From: a virus
Strand: one strand, 5' to 3'
Length of the DNA: 58,727 nt
Virus record (IMG/VR): IMGVR_UViG_3300032287_001165
Span: 1-58,727 of that record
The notes below the pieces were generated by a model, which had not been told where the DNA came from, made no database searches, and saw only the letters and a program-made list of their open reading frames with translations. Shown one piece after another: positions 23,115 to 30,230 of this stretch (position 1 is the stretch's first letter; each line of letters starts with the position of its first letter). A program made the position numbers and the translations under genes.

Positions 23115-23161
23115 GTCGAGCAACAAGTGGGTATCTCCCACTAAAATGAAAGGTCTTTCTC

Positions 23162-23800
23162 ATGCAAAAGGACTACAAAAAATGCGCCAAATGCGGGGTC
23201 GAAAAGCCCCTCCCACAATTCAACCGCCGACTGTCTCGTGCACAAATGCACGCACGAGGTATGAAAGGTGCCGTGCTGATGACCATCAGCTCAAAGAACT
23301 GCAAGGACTGCCAACCCAAACGCAAGCCCCCGCGCAAGCAGACACCCCGACAACTGCACAACATGGTGGCAAGTGGTGACATCAGTGAGCTGAAAGCCAA
23401 GCTGATATTGGAGGAACGCGAACGGGTCGCGCGGCTCATGATGAGCAAGGCGAGATATGAGGGGTGGGTTGACCAGTGGCGCAGAGGTTTAATGGCGGTG
23501 CTCAAGCCCATGACATACGAGATTCAGAAGGTGCGGGCGCAGAGACGATACGCGCATGAGGTGGGCAACGATGTCTACGCTGGTCTGCTGGAGAAGTACG
23601 AGTCGGTGCTCAAACGGGAGGTCAACCGCATCATGCTCGACTTCGAGGCAGACCCGCACAAGTACAAAAGCATTAAAGAAAACTGGTGGGACTTGGTGTC
23701 CGACTTCGGACTTGAGTCTCTGCGTGACAGGTGGATAACAACACAGAAGGAGGTGACAGGCAACATGAAAGTGCCCGAGCTGTTGGCTCGGCGTAAGTAA
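23162..23800 (+). CDS. Zinc-ribbon protein beside the origin-like region
   Basis: A 212-residue basic protein. Residues 8-51 hold CAKC (8-11) and CKDC (47-50), a zinc ribbon with a charged insert; the KCGVEKPLPQFNRR pattern is shared with small phage and bacterial zinc-ribbon proteins. The rest is a charged helical region (RQLHNMVASGDISELKAKLI, ERERVARLMMSKARYEGWVD) ending in MKVPELLARRK. It follows the repeat-rich non-coding region after 20 bases with an AAAGG-type site. Binding to that region is an attractive guess; no catalytic motif is seen. Confidence 0.75.
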   Translation: MQKDYKKCAKCGVEKPLPQFNRRLSRAQMHARGMKGAVLMTISSKNCKDCQPKRKPPRKQTPRQLHNMVASGDISELKAKLILEERERVARLMMSKARYEGWVDQWRRGLMAVLKPMTYEIQKVRAQRRYAHEVGNDVYAGLLEKYESVLKREVNRIMLDFEADPHKYKSIKENWWDLVSDFGLESLRDRWITTQKEVTGNMKVPELLARRK

Positions 23801-23825
23801 CTGGCAGACAAGATGTCTGCCAGTT
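23799..23825 (+). repeat. Dispersed inverted repeat, copy 4
   Basis: AACTGGCAGAC, loop AAGAT, GTCTGCCAGTT: perfect 11-bp stem starting at the stop codon of the zinc-ribbon gene. Followed by TTGTAT rather than a long T run. Confidence 0.85.
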
Positions 23826-23851
23826 TGTATAAACAACTTTGGGAGAAGTAA

Positions 23852-24061
23852 ATGAAAAGAGAACCGCACAGCAAATACACATTTGCCATCACCGACTGCA
23901 AACTGCTAGTCATATGGAATGACGGCAAGGTTGAGGACTTGTCCCCCACTTTGCCTGACTACCTGCGTGAGGAGATTGAACGCTATCTTGATGAGATGGA
24001 TGACTTACGCACAGAAAGACCTGAGGAATACTTGATGGTAAACAAGGGAGAAGTGAGATGA
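23852..24061 (+). CDS. Small acidic early protein, unknown
   Basis: A 69-residue protein (MKREPHSKYTFAITDCKLLV, IWNDGKVEDLSPTLPDYLRE) with a GGGAGAAG ribosome site. A beta-rich start is followed by an acidic helix (EIERYLDEMDDLRTERPEEY). It opens a set of six closely packed small genes, each overlapping the next by 4-10 bases. Function unknown. Confidence 0.65.
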   Translation: MKREPHSKYTFAITDCKLLVIWNDGKVEDLSPTLPDYLREEIERYLDEMDDLRTERPEEYLMVNKGEVR

Positions 24062-24255
24062 ATGTGTACAAGATAACTGTTGACATGTGGGTGGTGGGCG
24101 ACGATGAAGCTAACGCCCTCGACAACGCGATAGGTGAGTTGGACTACCTGATGGGGTTTGATGCGGTTGACTTAAAGGTGCTCGGCTATGAGCACCCGCA
24201 ATACGCCGTGTTTGACGCGGAAGCAACTAAAAAGAACAAGGAGGTATGGGAATGA
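24058..24255 (+). CDS. Small early protein, unknown
   Basis: A 65-residue protein (MNVYKITVDMWVVGDDEANA, LDNAIGELDYLMGFDAVDLK). The pattern of a beta strand, a helix rich in Ala/Asp and a second strand resembles small phage proteins of ferredoxin-like shape. The start overlaps the stop of the previous gene (ATGA). A related shape is predicted for the gene at 24700-24870. Function unknown. Confidence 0.65.
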   Translation: MNVYKITVDMWVVGDDEANALDNAIGELDYLMGFDAVDLKVLGYEHPQYAVFDAEATKKNKEVWE

Positions 24256-24431
24256 ATAATGACTTGTTTGCGTTGCCGTTCCATGAGTACATGGCGCGGC
24301 GTACCAAGTTTGCGGTGGACAGGATGCAGAGGGACAACCTGATTGACCCTGTCTACGCAAGCATTGCGTTGCTCCAAGCGATGTGGGCGCGGGAGTATTG
24401 GTTCAAGAAAAACGAGGAGGTAACAGAATGA
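24252..24431 (+). CDS. Small early protein, unknown
   Basis: A 59-residue protein (MNNDLFALPFHEYMARRTKF, AVDRMQRDNLIDPVYASIAL). Two in-frame ATGs lie six bases apart; the second (24252) is chosen because AGGAGG at 24239-24244 is at the best distance and it overlaps the previous stop. Mostly helical. Function unknown. Confidence 0.65.
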   Translation: MNNDLFALPFHEYMARRTKFAVDRMQRDNLIDPVYASIALLQAMWAREYWFKKNEEVTE

Positions 24432-24703
24432 AAGCTAAATGGAGACACGACTGCGACAAGTGTCGCTTCTTGGGCGGTATGTTCATGCCGCATGGGTCGA
24501 TGGACTGGTATGTGTGCGGGACAACCGACCGCACAATTTTGGCTAGGTTCAGCGACGAGGGTGCGGACTACTGGTCAAGGGACATACGCCATCTGGGTGA
24601 CGAGTACCGCACAGCCACAGAGTGGGGCACAGATTACAAGGGCTTCACGGGTATGAACCTACTGGCTGAGTTCATGTTGAAGACAGAGGAGGAAGCAACA
24701 TGA
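24428..24703 (+). CDS. Small Cys-containing early protein
   Basis: A 91-residue protein starting MKAKWRHDCDKCRFLGGMFM, with a CDKC pair near the start and a further Cys in WYVCGTTDRTILARFSDEG. The HDCDKCxFLG start and the YVCG segment resemble short phage zinc-binding proteins of the form CxxCxFLGxxxxxDxYVC. ATGA overlap with the previous gene. Function unknown. Confidence 0.65.
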   Translation: MKAKWRHDCDKCRFLGGMFMPHGSMDWYVCGTTDRTILARFSDEGADYWSRDIRHLGDEYRTATEWGTDYKGFTGMNLLAEFMLKTEEEAT

Positions 24704-24870
24704 AACGATACAAAGGAGTGGTGGTATTTACATACTACAAGGAGGTTGAAGTGGAAGCCGAGGATGAAGACCAAGCGCACAGTCTTATGTATGACGCCTT
24801 TGAGCGTAGCAACGCATACGGAGAGAGTGAGATTCAAGACTTTAAAGAAATAACAGGAGAAACAACATGA
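24700..24870 (+). CDS. Small acidic early protein, unknown
   Basis: A 56-residue protein (MKRYKGVVVFTYYKEVEVEA, EDEDQAHSLMYDAFERSNAY). A strand-helix pattern with many Glu/Asp, alike in shape to the protein at 24058-24255. GAGGAAG ribosome site; ATGA overlaps at both ends. Function unknown. Confidence 0.65.
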   Translation: MKRYKGVVVFTYYKEVEVEAEDEDQAHSLMYDAFERSNAYGESEIQDFKEITGETT

Positions 24871-25094
24871 CACACAAACAAATAACCTTAACAGCGGAAC
24901 AAGCAGAGGCATTGTTCATCGCCATACAGGGGCACATCTACAGAAGGGCGGGGGGAAATGCGCGCGAGTATGTGGACTCACGCTATGAAGAACAGGATGA
25001 GGCGTGGCGCAATGTGAAGATAGGCGAGATACAACGCCGTTTCGATGTACTTAACCAAGTGCGTGAGAAGTTAACAACTGTGTACACCGCATAA
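24867..25094 (+). CDS. Small helical early protein, unknown
   Basis: A 75-residue protein (MTHKQITLTAEQAEALFIAI, RRAGGNAREYVDSRYEEQDE, IGEIQRRFDVLNQVREKLTT). Two helices with Arg/Glu. ACAGGAGAA ribosome site, one of the two main types in this phage. Last gene of the packed six-gene set before inverted repeat copy 5. Function unknown. Confidence 0.65.
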   Translation: MTHKQITLTAEQAEALFIAIQGHIYRRAGGNAREYVDSRYEEQDEAWRNVKIGEIQRRFDVLNQVREKLTTVYTA

Positions 25095-25117
25095 CAACGG
25101 GAACACTCATCGTAGAA

Positions 25118-25145
25118 AAACTGGCAGACATGGTGTCTGCGAGTT
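25118..25145 (+). repeat. Dispersed inverted repeat, copy 5
   Basis: AAACTGGCAGAC, loop ATGGT, GTCTGCGAGTT, one mismatch. It lies between two early genes with no T run after it. Just before it, GGGAACACTCAT (25099-25110) repeats the leader used by other genes but without a following start codon. Confidence 0.8.
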
Positions 25146-25196
25146 GCGTCGTTGGTGCGCTTCACCAACAAATCCGTAAACCAAAGGAAAGCAATC

Positions 25197-25817
25197 ATGA
25201 ATCAAATCACTCAACCAGAAGCACAAGCGTTGGAACAAGCAACCGAAGCACCACGCGAGGTATCACAACCCAAGCAAACACTTATCCACACACTACTCCA
25301 CGCAATCAATGAGCACATCGACACGCAGGTCAACGAGAAAGTCAGCGCCGTCCTGCAAGCTCATGGTACTGTGAAGTACATCGACGAGTCGTTCAGGGAG
25401 TCAATACATGACATCGCAACCTTTGTAGTCAGTACCCACATCGATGACGAAGACCATGTCAACGAGGACAGAGTCAAGGAAATCATGGATGACATGATTA
25501 CCGAGCAAGTACGCAGAGAGATGCGTGACACAGACATCAGTGACCAGATACACGACGCAATCACTGACTATGACTTCGATGACAAGTTTGATGCGTACGA
25601 TGTTGACGACAAGATTGAGATGTACCTAGACAGCAACGACTACCCTGACGCAGACCGCGTGGAGGAAATGATTACTGAAACTGTGGAGGAAATGCTTGAC
25701 AAGAAACTGAAGGAGGCATTGAACAAAGTGATAGACGAGTATGTTGAGAAAGCAATACACAAAGAAATGGAGGAGTGGAATGTACGAGTCGTATGGGACA
25801 GAAATCGTGGAATTTGA
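25197..25817 (+). CDS. Acidic coiled-coil early protein
   Basis: A 206-residue protein starting MNQITQPEAQALEQATEAPR. From residue 60 on it is very acidic with regular heptad-like spacing (DEDHVNEDRVKEIMDDMITE, DYDFDDKFDAYDVDDKIEMY, VEEMITETVEEMLDKKLKEA). It could be a DNA mimic or a scaffold-like coiled coil; the sequence does not decide. The start has the CAAAGGAAAGCAATC leader that recurs before the AAA+ ATPase gene. Its last 38 bases overlap the next gene. Confidence 0.7.
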   Translation: MNQITQPEAQALEQATEAPREVSQPKQTLIHTLLHAINEHIDTQVNEKVSAVLQAHGTVKYIDESFRESIHDIATFVVSTHIDDEDHVNEDRVKEIMDDMITEQVRREMRDTDISDQIHDAITDYDFDDKFDAYDVDDKIEMYLDSNDYPDADRVEEMITETVEEMLDKKLKEALNKVIDEYVEKAIHKEMEEWNVRVVWDRNRGI

Positions 25818-26451
25818 AGACCTCAACCAACGCGCAAAGGACAACGCCATACACCTGTATGGCGAACCACCTGACGATTGGTGGGATTGTGTGTACGACC
25901 GCTTCAAAGAAGAGGGCTGCGTTAAAGGTTTCTACATTGATGAGATTCAATTCAGCGGGTTCTCTTCTCAGGGCGATGGTGCTTCGTGGACAGGGCGTGT
26001 GCATCTCATGCCTTTCATTGAGCACTTCGTCACGCACGAACACCCAGAGTTTTCAAGGTACACAGTACTGGTGGAACTACTGAGAAACGATTGGGTTGAC
26101 CCAACGATGGGCGTGTCACGCAAGTCGTTCTACTACAACCACTCAGGGACGATGAGCTATGACTCAATCAAATGCTTTGCGTCTCTGGGTGAGGACAACG
26201 GCGATGTCTTGGACAAAGGCATCTTGCAAGGTGCGTCAGTGGCTGAGTTAGACCAAGCAATCGACACCGAACGCTTGGTATGCGAGCTTGAAGAGTTTGC
26301 GATTAGTCGGGCAAAAGAATACGCCGATGAAATCTACAAAGCTCTGAGAGAAGAGTATGAGGTCTACACAAGTGAAGAGTACTTCAAAGAACTCATATAC
26401 CTCAATGGCTGGAGATTCAACAACAAAGGGGAGATGCAAGATGGGGTATAG
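25780..26451 (+). CDS. Conserved phage early protein (SGFSSQGDGAS family)
   Basis: A 223-residue protein starting MYESYGTEIVEFEDLNQRAK. FEDLNQRAKDNAIHLY, the WWDCVYDRFKEEG helix and EIQFSGFSSQGDGASW form a signature found in many phages of different hosts, sometimes labelled antitoxin-like without firm proof. The C-terminal half is helical and acidic. The ATG at 25780 has a GGAGGAG site; a longer frame reading would overlap the previous gene further. Function unknown. Confidence 0.75.
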   Translation: MYESYGTEIVEFEDLNQRAKDNAIHLYGEPPDDWWDCVYDRFKEEGCVKGFYIDEIQFSGFSSQGDGASWTGRVHLMPFIEHFVTHEHPEFSRYTVLVELLRNDWVDPTMGVSRKSFYYNHSGTMSYDSIKCFASLGEDNGDVLDKGILQGASVAELDQAIDTERLVCELEEFAISRAKEYADEIYKALREEYEVYTSEEYFKELIYLNGWRFNNKGEMQDGV

Positions 26452-26830
26452 GTCAGATGTAGCGTATGTCATACGCTTTGAAACAGCAGAGCAACGAGAC
26501 ACATTCGTTGAGTTGGTCAAGCATCGCAACGATGCTATGTCAGAGGCAATCAAAGAATGCGAGACAAGGTATGAGCAACCAATCATCACATTCGAGGTAG
26601 AGGATGTGAAGTGGTACTCAGACTTCGACGATGTGAAAGCACACAACGCAATTCTGGATTGGTCAATCGAGCTTTATCCAGAGGCAGCCTATCGCATCGT
26701 TCAAATGGGTGAGGATGGGCAAGAGGAGTCAAACCAAGACGGTGATGCAGACGACATTTGGGACTACATCTACACATCGCACTCACTCAACACCGAGTTC
26801 CCCGCAATCAAATCAACCACAGAGGAGTAA
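26441..26830 (+). CDS. Conserved small phage protein (MGYRSDV family)
   Basis: A 129-residue protein starting MGYRSDVAYVIRFETAEQRD. The MGYRSDVxxxIxF start is a well-known opening of a widespread phage family of unknown function, with an alternating strand-helix layout (TFVELVKHRNDAMSEAIKEC, FEVEDVKWYSDFDDVKAHNA). It overlaps the previous gene by 11 bases. Acidic C terminus. Confidence 0.75.
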   Translation: MGYRSDVAYVIRFETAEQRDTFVELVKHRNDAMSEAIKECETRYEQPIITFEVEDVKWYSDFDDVKAHNAILDWSIELYPEAAYRIVQMGEDGQEESNQDGDADDIWDYIYTSHSLNTEFPAIKSTTEE

Positions 26831-26835
26831 GCAAC

Positions 26836-27792
26836 ATGTTTGGAAACACAACAAGACATATGCCTTATGTACGCACATACGCAGAGGCAGAAGAGCAATT
26901 CAACAAGCGCGGTGCAGTGCGTAGTGCTAAGTGGGCACCGAACGAACGCCCCATCTACAAGACCTACCACCACTATCGTGTGGTAAAGCACGCTGAGTAC
27001 TACGACATCATGCTGTACCGCACAGTGATGGCAAGGTACTTCACACCGCAGACCATTGACGGCAAGCTACATGAACGCTGTCTGTACATGGGCGACCAGT
27101 CCATAACAAGCAGAGACTTTATGTACCATGTGTTGGGTGTGGAGAGAGGGCTTAGAGAAGTCATGCCTGATGGAACAAAGGTGATAGCACCCATCTATCA
27201 CAGGTCGTCGCTACACCACGACGGCGAGTCATTCAGTGCCGACTACCTGTATGTGGATGGCGTGTTGGATACCAGCAAGTCAGTGCACACAAGACACTAC
27301 CGCAAAGTATCAAGCAAAGACGACAAAGCACAGCGTGCTGAGATGGTCAAGCGGTTCGAGCCGTACATCATGCTGGCGCAGATGCGGATGCCTGAGTTTC
27401 ACAACAACACATCCATCGACTACCGCGCAGGGCGACCATTCGGTGGTGGCAACGAAAGCAAGTATCGTGATGCGATAAGCGATATGGCTGGGGGTAGCAC
27501 TGAGCAGACAGACATCAATCACTTCTTTGAGCTGTGCGAAGACGCGTACACCACGCTCGTATCCAAGCGGGCATACAACCAGCGCAGCTTCAACATGGGG
27601 ACTTACAGGAACCCCGACACTGACCCCATCGACAAGCTGGAGAAACAGGTAACCCCATCAGAGTTTCGTACCGCCATCGTCGGGCGCATCAATAGACTGA
27701 CAGGTGCAAACGAACGCACCGAGTTGGTAGAGATTCCACAATTCGTTGTGGAGAGTGATTACCCCCGCACAAACATCGTGCTCAAAGGGTAA
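26836..27792 (+). CDS. Unknown early protein, 318 residues
   Basis: Starts MFGNTTRHMPYVRTYAEAEE at 26836, five bases after the previous stop with a GAGGAG site. Rich in Tyr, His and Arg; the segments IYKTYHHYRVVKHAEYYDIM, LYRTVMARYFTPQTIDGKLH and FHNNTSIDYRAGRPFGGGNE are distinctive, but I do not recognise the family. No P-loop or obvious catalytic triad. It is the last gene before the palindrome that precedes the AAA+/VWA module, so it may belong to a different transcript from that module. Confidence 0.7.
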   Translation: MFGNTTRHMPYVRTYAEAEEQFNKRGAVRSAKWAPNERPIYKTYHHYRVVKHAEYYDIMLYRTVMARYFTPQTIDGKLHERCLYMGDQSITSRDFMYHVLGVERGLREVMPDGTKVIAPIYHRSSLHHDGESFSADYLYVDGVLDTSKSVHTRHYRKVSSKDDKAQRAEMVKRFEPYIMLAQMRMPEFHNNTSIDYRAGRPFGGGNESKYRDAISDMAGGSTEQTDINHFFELCEDAYTTLVSKRAYNQRSFNMGTYRNPDTDPIDKLEKQVTPSEFRTAIVGRINRLTGANERTELVEIPQFVVESDYPRTNIVLKG

Positions 27793-27810
27793 TCCCTAGT
27801 ACTGTCAGAG

Positions 27811-27828
27811 CTGTCAAAGCTTTGACAG
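27811..27828. promoter_or_regulatory. 18-bp perfect palindrome before the AAA+/VWA module
   Basis: CTGTCAAAGCTTTGACAG is a perfect palindrome in the only gap of note (75 bp) on this stretch. A -35-like TTGACA (27822-27827) lies in its right half, and AT-rich DNA with weak -10 matches follows up to 27850. A dimeric repressor or activator site overlapping a promoter is the likely reading. Confidence 0.6.
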
Positions 27829-27867
27829 ATTGTGTTATAGTGTTAAACATTAAACAGGAGAAAACAA

Positions 27868-29064
27868 ATGAGCTTTGAGAAGATGACACTCAACCAGCGC
27901 ATACAAGCGGTCAACATAGACTGCATGCGCCATCCAAAGTTTGCACTGCTAAGCGGTGTGATATGTATGGGCAAGTCTGAGGTATCAGACAGCGTACCTA
28001 CTGCATCAACCAATGGGCGTGACAAGAAGTATGGGTCAACATTCATCGCGCCACTCAACCGCAAGCAACTACGCTACCTTGTACTGCATGAGAACTTCCA
28101 TGTGGCACTCAAGCACTGCGTGTTGTATCGCGCTGAGGTCAAGCGCATGCCTAAGCTATCCAACATAGCACAGGACTATGTGGTCAACGCACTCATCGAA
28201 GAGCTTGACCCTGACTTCACATTCGTCGAACGACCAACGCAGACCCTGTTGATTGACCGCAAGTATTTCGGTTGGTCTTTCCCTCAGGTGATGAACGACC
28301 TCATCAAACAGGGGCGCAAGGAACCTGAGGAAGGTGATGGGGGTAACAATGAAGACCACGGGTATGACGAACCCATCGACGCGCATGAGGATGGTGAGTT
28401 TGCTGACGACGACAAAGAGAAGCTAAGCAAACAGATTGACGATGCCAATCGTCAAGGCGAGATGCTTGCTCGCAAGCTTGCGGGTAAGGGCAGTGCGGGG
28501 CGTGACATCTTTGGCAATGCCAAGGAACGCATGACTAACTGGATACCATCCATGCAAGACTGGATAACCGCTGTGTCCCAAGGCGATGACAACTCACGCT
28601 TTTGTCCTCCCAACAAACGACTGCTTGCATCTGGCTACCTCATGCCGTCGCACTTCACCGAGTCAGTCGGCGAGTTGATACTTGCACCCGACACATCAGG
28701 TTCTATGTATCCGCACTATCGTTTACTCTTTGGTGAAATCTCTCGCATCTGTCAGCTAGTCAAGCCCGAGACTGTTCGCATCTTGTGGTGGGATGACGCT
28801 GTGTGCGGCGAGCAAGTATTCAAACCAAATGAATATGAACTGATTGCATCTCTCTTGCAACCCAAGGGTGGCGGTGGCACAACTCCGCAAGTTGTTGTCG
28901 ACTACATCCGCGAGAACAAGATAGATGCCAAAGCAATCGTATGGCTGACCGATGGATACCTCGGTTGCGATACGCCTAGCACCCCGATGCCGTCACTGTG
29001 GGGTGTGGTGGACAACGACTCGTTCGTTCCCACTCACGGCAAGGTCTTGCATATCACTCTTTAA
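27868..29064 (+). CDS. VWA-domain protein with N-terminal metallopeptidase-like (DUF2201-type) domain
   Basis: A 398-residue protein. Residues 74-78 are HENFH, an HExxH motif in a helix as in zinc peptidases. Residues 150-200 are a very acidic linker. Residues 268-398 form a VWA domain with complete metal-ion-dependent adhesion site: DTSGS (275-279), Thr339 in GGGGTTP and Asp362 in WLTDG. This domain pair occurs in bacteria beside MoxR ATPases, as here. Alternative: a CobT-like subunit, since CobT also ends in VWA, but CobT lacks the HExxH part. Ribosome site ACAGGAGAA. The gene heads the module behind the 18-bp palindrome. Confidence 0.82.
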   Translation: MSFEKMTLNQRIQAVNIDCMRHPKFALLSGVICMGKSEVSDSVPTASTNGRDKKYGSTFIAPLNRKQLRYLVLHENFHVALKHCVLYRAEVKRMPKLSNIAQDYVVNALIEELDPDFTFVERPTQTLLIDRKYFGWSFPQVMNDLIKQGRKEPEEGDGGNNEDHGYDEPIDAHEDGEFADDDKEKLSKQIDDANRQGEMLARKLAGKGSAGRDIFGNAKERMTNWIPSMQDWITAVSQGDDNSRFCPPNKRLLASGYLMPSHFTESVGELILAPDTSGSMYPHYRLLFGEISRICQLVKPETVRILWWDDAVCGEQVFKPNEYELIASLLQPKGGGGTTPQVVVDYIRENKIDAKAIVWLTDGYLGCDTPSTPMPSLWGVVDNDSFVPTHGKVLHITL

Positions 29065-29085
29065 TCAACACAAAGGAAAGCAATC

Positions 29086-30210
29086 ATGAATCAATATCTC
29101 TCTTCTTCACAAGTCATTGACCTCATCTCTGCTGTGGGTCACAAGCGCACCATCATCGTCGAGGGTGAGAACGGCATCGGCAAGACCGCGCTGTTCCATC
29201 AGCTCAAGCGTCTGCCCAAGTTTGCCAATCACATTGCCGTTGACCCCATCGACTGCACTCAGTTGTCCGATGGCTCGGTGTGGATGCCTGACCTTGACCG
29301 CGAGAACGGCATATCGCGTGAGCTTCCCAATGAACGCTTCGGTGTATCGAAGAACAATCAACGCGGTGTCAATGGTGGCAAGCCTGTGCTTATCGCACTC
29401 GACGAGATTGCCAAAGCACCGCAGTTCATCAAGAATGTTCTTGCACCTATCGTGTACGAACGCCGTATCGGCAACTACCACATGGTTGAGGGTAGCAGTG
29501 TCGTGTGCTTTACCAACCTATCTATCGAGGGTCTAGGGGACTCCATTCAAGCTCACTTGCGTAATCGTCTTGTGTTCGTCAAGATGCGTAAGCCGACTGC
29601 GGTCGAGTGGGTGCGTTGGGCTACCGATGCGGGTATCAATCCTATGGTCATTGCATTCGTTGACAACAACCCGATGGTGATGGACTCGTTCCTCGACTAC
29701 GAGAAGGGTGGCAAGTATGAGGGCAAGACACTTTCCAAGGACAACGGACACATCTACAACCCCAAGTCCACACAGCTCGCATACGCAACGCCTCGTTCGT
29801 TGACTGCCGCTGGTGACATCTTGGATGAAGGCATGCACGTACTCGACGACGACACACTTGAGCAAGCACTCATCGGTACTGTCGGTGTCGTTACTGCTGA
29901 GGCGATGGCATCGTTCGTTCGTTTCGGTCGTGACATCTGTGACTATGCACGCGTCATCGCTGACCCTGCTAAAGCACCGCTGTCCGACAACCCCACTGCA
30001 CAGTTGATTCAAGTCTTTCAGTTTGTGTCTCGCGCACAGACAAGAGAAGAAGCAGCAGCAGTCACTGAGTATGTATGGCGCATGCGTGCAGAGATGCAAT
30101 CAATCTTCTGCAACACAGTGTCCACATCTCAGCGTGTAGGCGTGTTCGTTACCAACACTAACTTCGGCAAGATGTTGGCTGAGCACAAAATCTTTTTCGG
30201 CACTAAGTAA
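29086..30210 (+). CDS. MoxR-family AAA+ ATPase (CobS-like)
   Basis: A 374-residue protein. Walker A GENGIGKT (27-34), Walker B VLIALDE (101-107), sensor-1 Asn in CFTNL (about 144) and Arg residues in AHLRNRL (157-162) that could serve as the arginine finger. MoxR-family ATPases work with VWA proteins to remodel targets or insert metals; the partner is the gene just upstream, 21 bases away. CobS of cobalt chelatase is a member, and cobS-like genes are known in cyanophages. The leader CAAAGGAAAGCAATCATGAA is nearly identical to that of the gene at 25197. Confidence 0.85.
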   Translation: MNQYLSSSQVIDLISAVGHKRTIIVEGENGIGKTALFHQLKRLPKFANHIAVDPIDCTQLSDGSVWMPDLDRENGISRELPNERFGVSKNNQRGVNGGKPVLIALDEIAKAPQFIKNVLAPIVYERRIGNYHMVEGSSVVCFTNLSIEGLGDSIQAHLRNRLVFVKMRKPTAVEWVRWATDAGINPMVIAFVDNNPMVMDSFLDYEKGGKYEGKTLSKDNGHIYNPKSTQLAYATPRSLTAAGDILDEGMHVLDDDTLEQALIGTVGVVTAEAMASFVRFGRDICDYARVIADPAKAPLSDNPTAQLIQVFQFVSRAQTREEAAAVTEYVWRMRAEMQSIFCNTVSTSQRVGVFVTNTNFGKMLAEHKIFFGTK

Positions 30211-30230
30211 TCAACCAAAGGAAACCAACC

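Larger units (their letters stand above)
22742..23161. other. Non-coding region with palindromes, AT tract and inverted repeats; possible replication origin
   Basis: No reading frame with a ribosome site is convincing here. Seen directly: inverted repeat copy 3; a 17-bp palindrome GTGGGTAT-C-ATACCCAC (22814-22830); a 40-bp inverted repeat pair (22822-22861 and 23075-23114); a 10-bp palindrome CCAGCGCTGG (22872-22881); a run of alternating T and A (22911-22956); and GTGGGTAT at 22963, 23106 and 23127, the last inside GTGGG-tatct-CCCAC. AT-rich DNA flanked by repeated short motifs is what phage origins often look like. A small mobile element with inverted ends, or a regulatory array, would also fit. 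Confidence 0.5.

Noticed and set aside
22684-23141. Short frames within the origin-like region
   Set aside because: They lack ribosome sites and cross repeats and the T/A tract; coding is unlikely.
21868-25145. CRISPR array
   Set aside because: The repeats are inverted, few and 330-1320 bases apart with genes between; no regular spacers and no Cas genes. The Cas4-like nuclease belongs to the replication module.
25099-25196. Decayed gene start after GGGAACACTCAT
   Set aside because: The frame has no start codon and overlaps a repeat and the next gene in another frame; chance similarity to the leader is possible.
29086-30210. True cobalt chelatase subunit CobS
   Set aside because: Walker motifs fit, but no CobN-type subunit or cobalamin genes are present and the partner has an HExxH domain, so a chelatase assignment is not supported.
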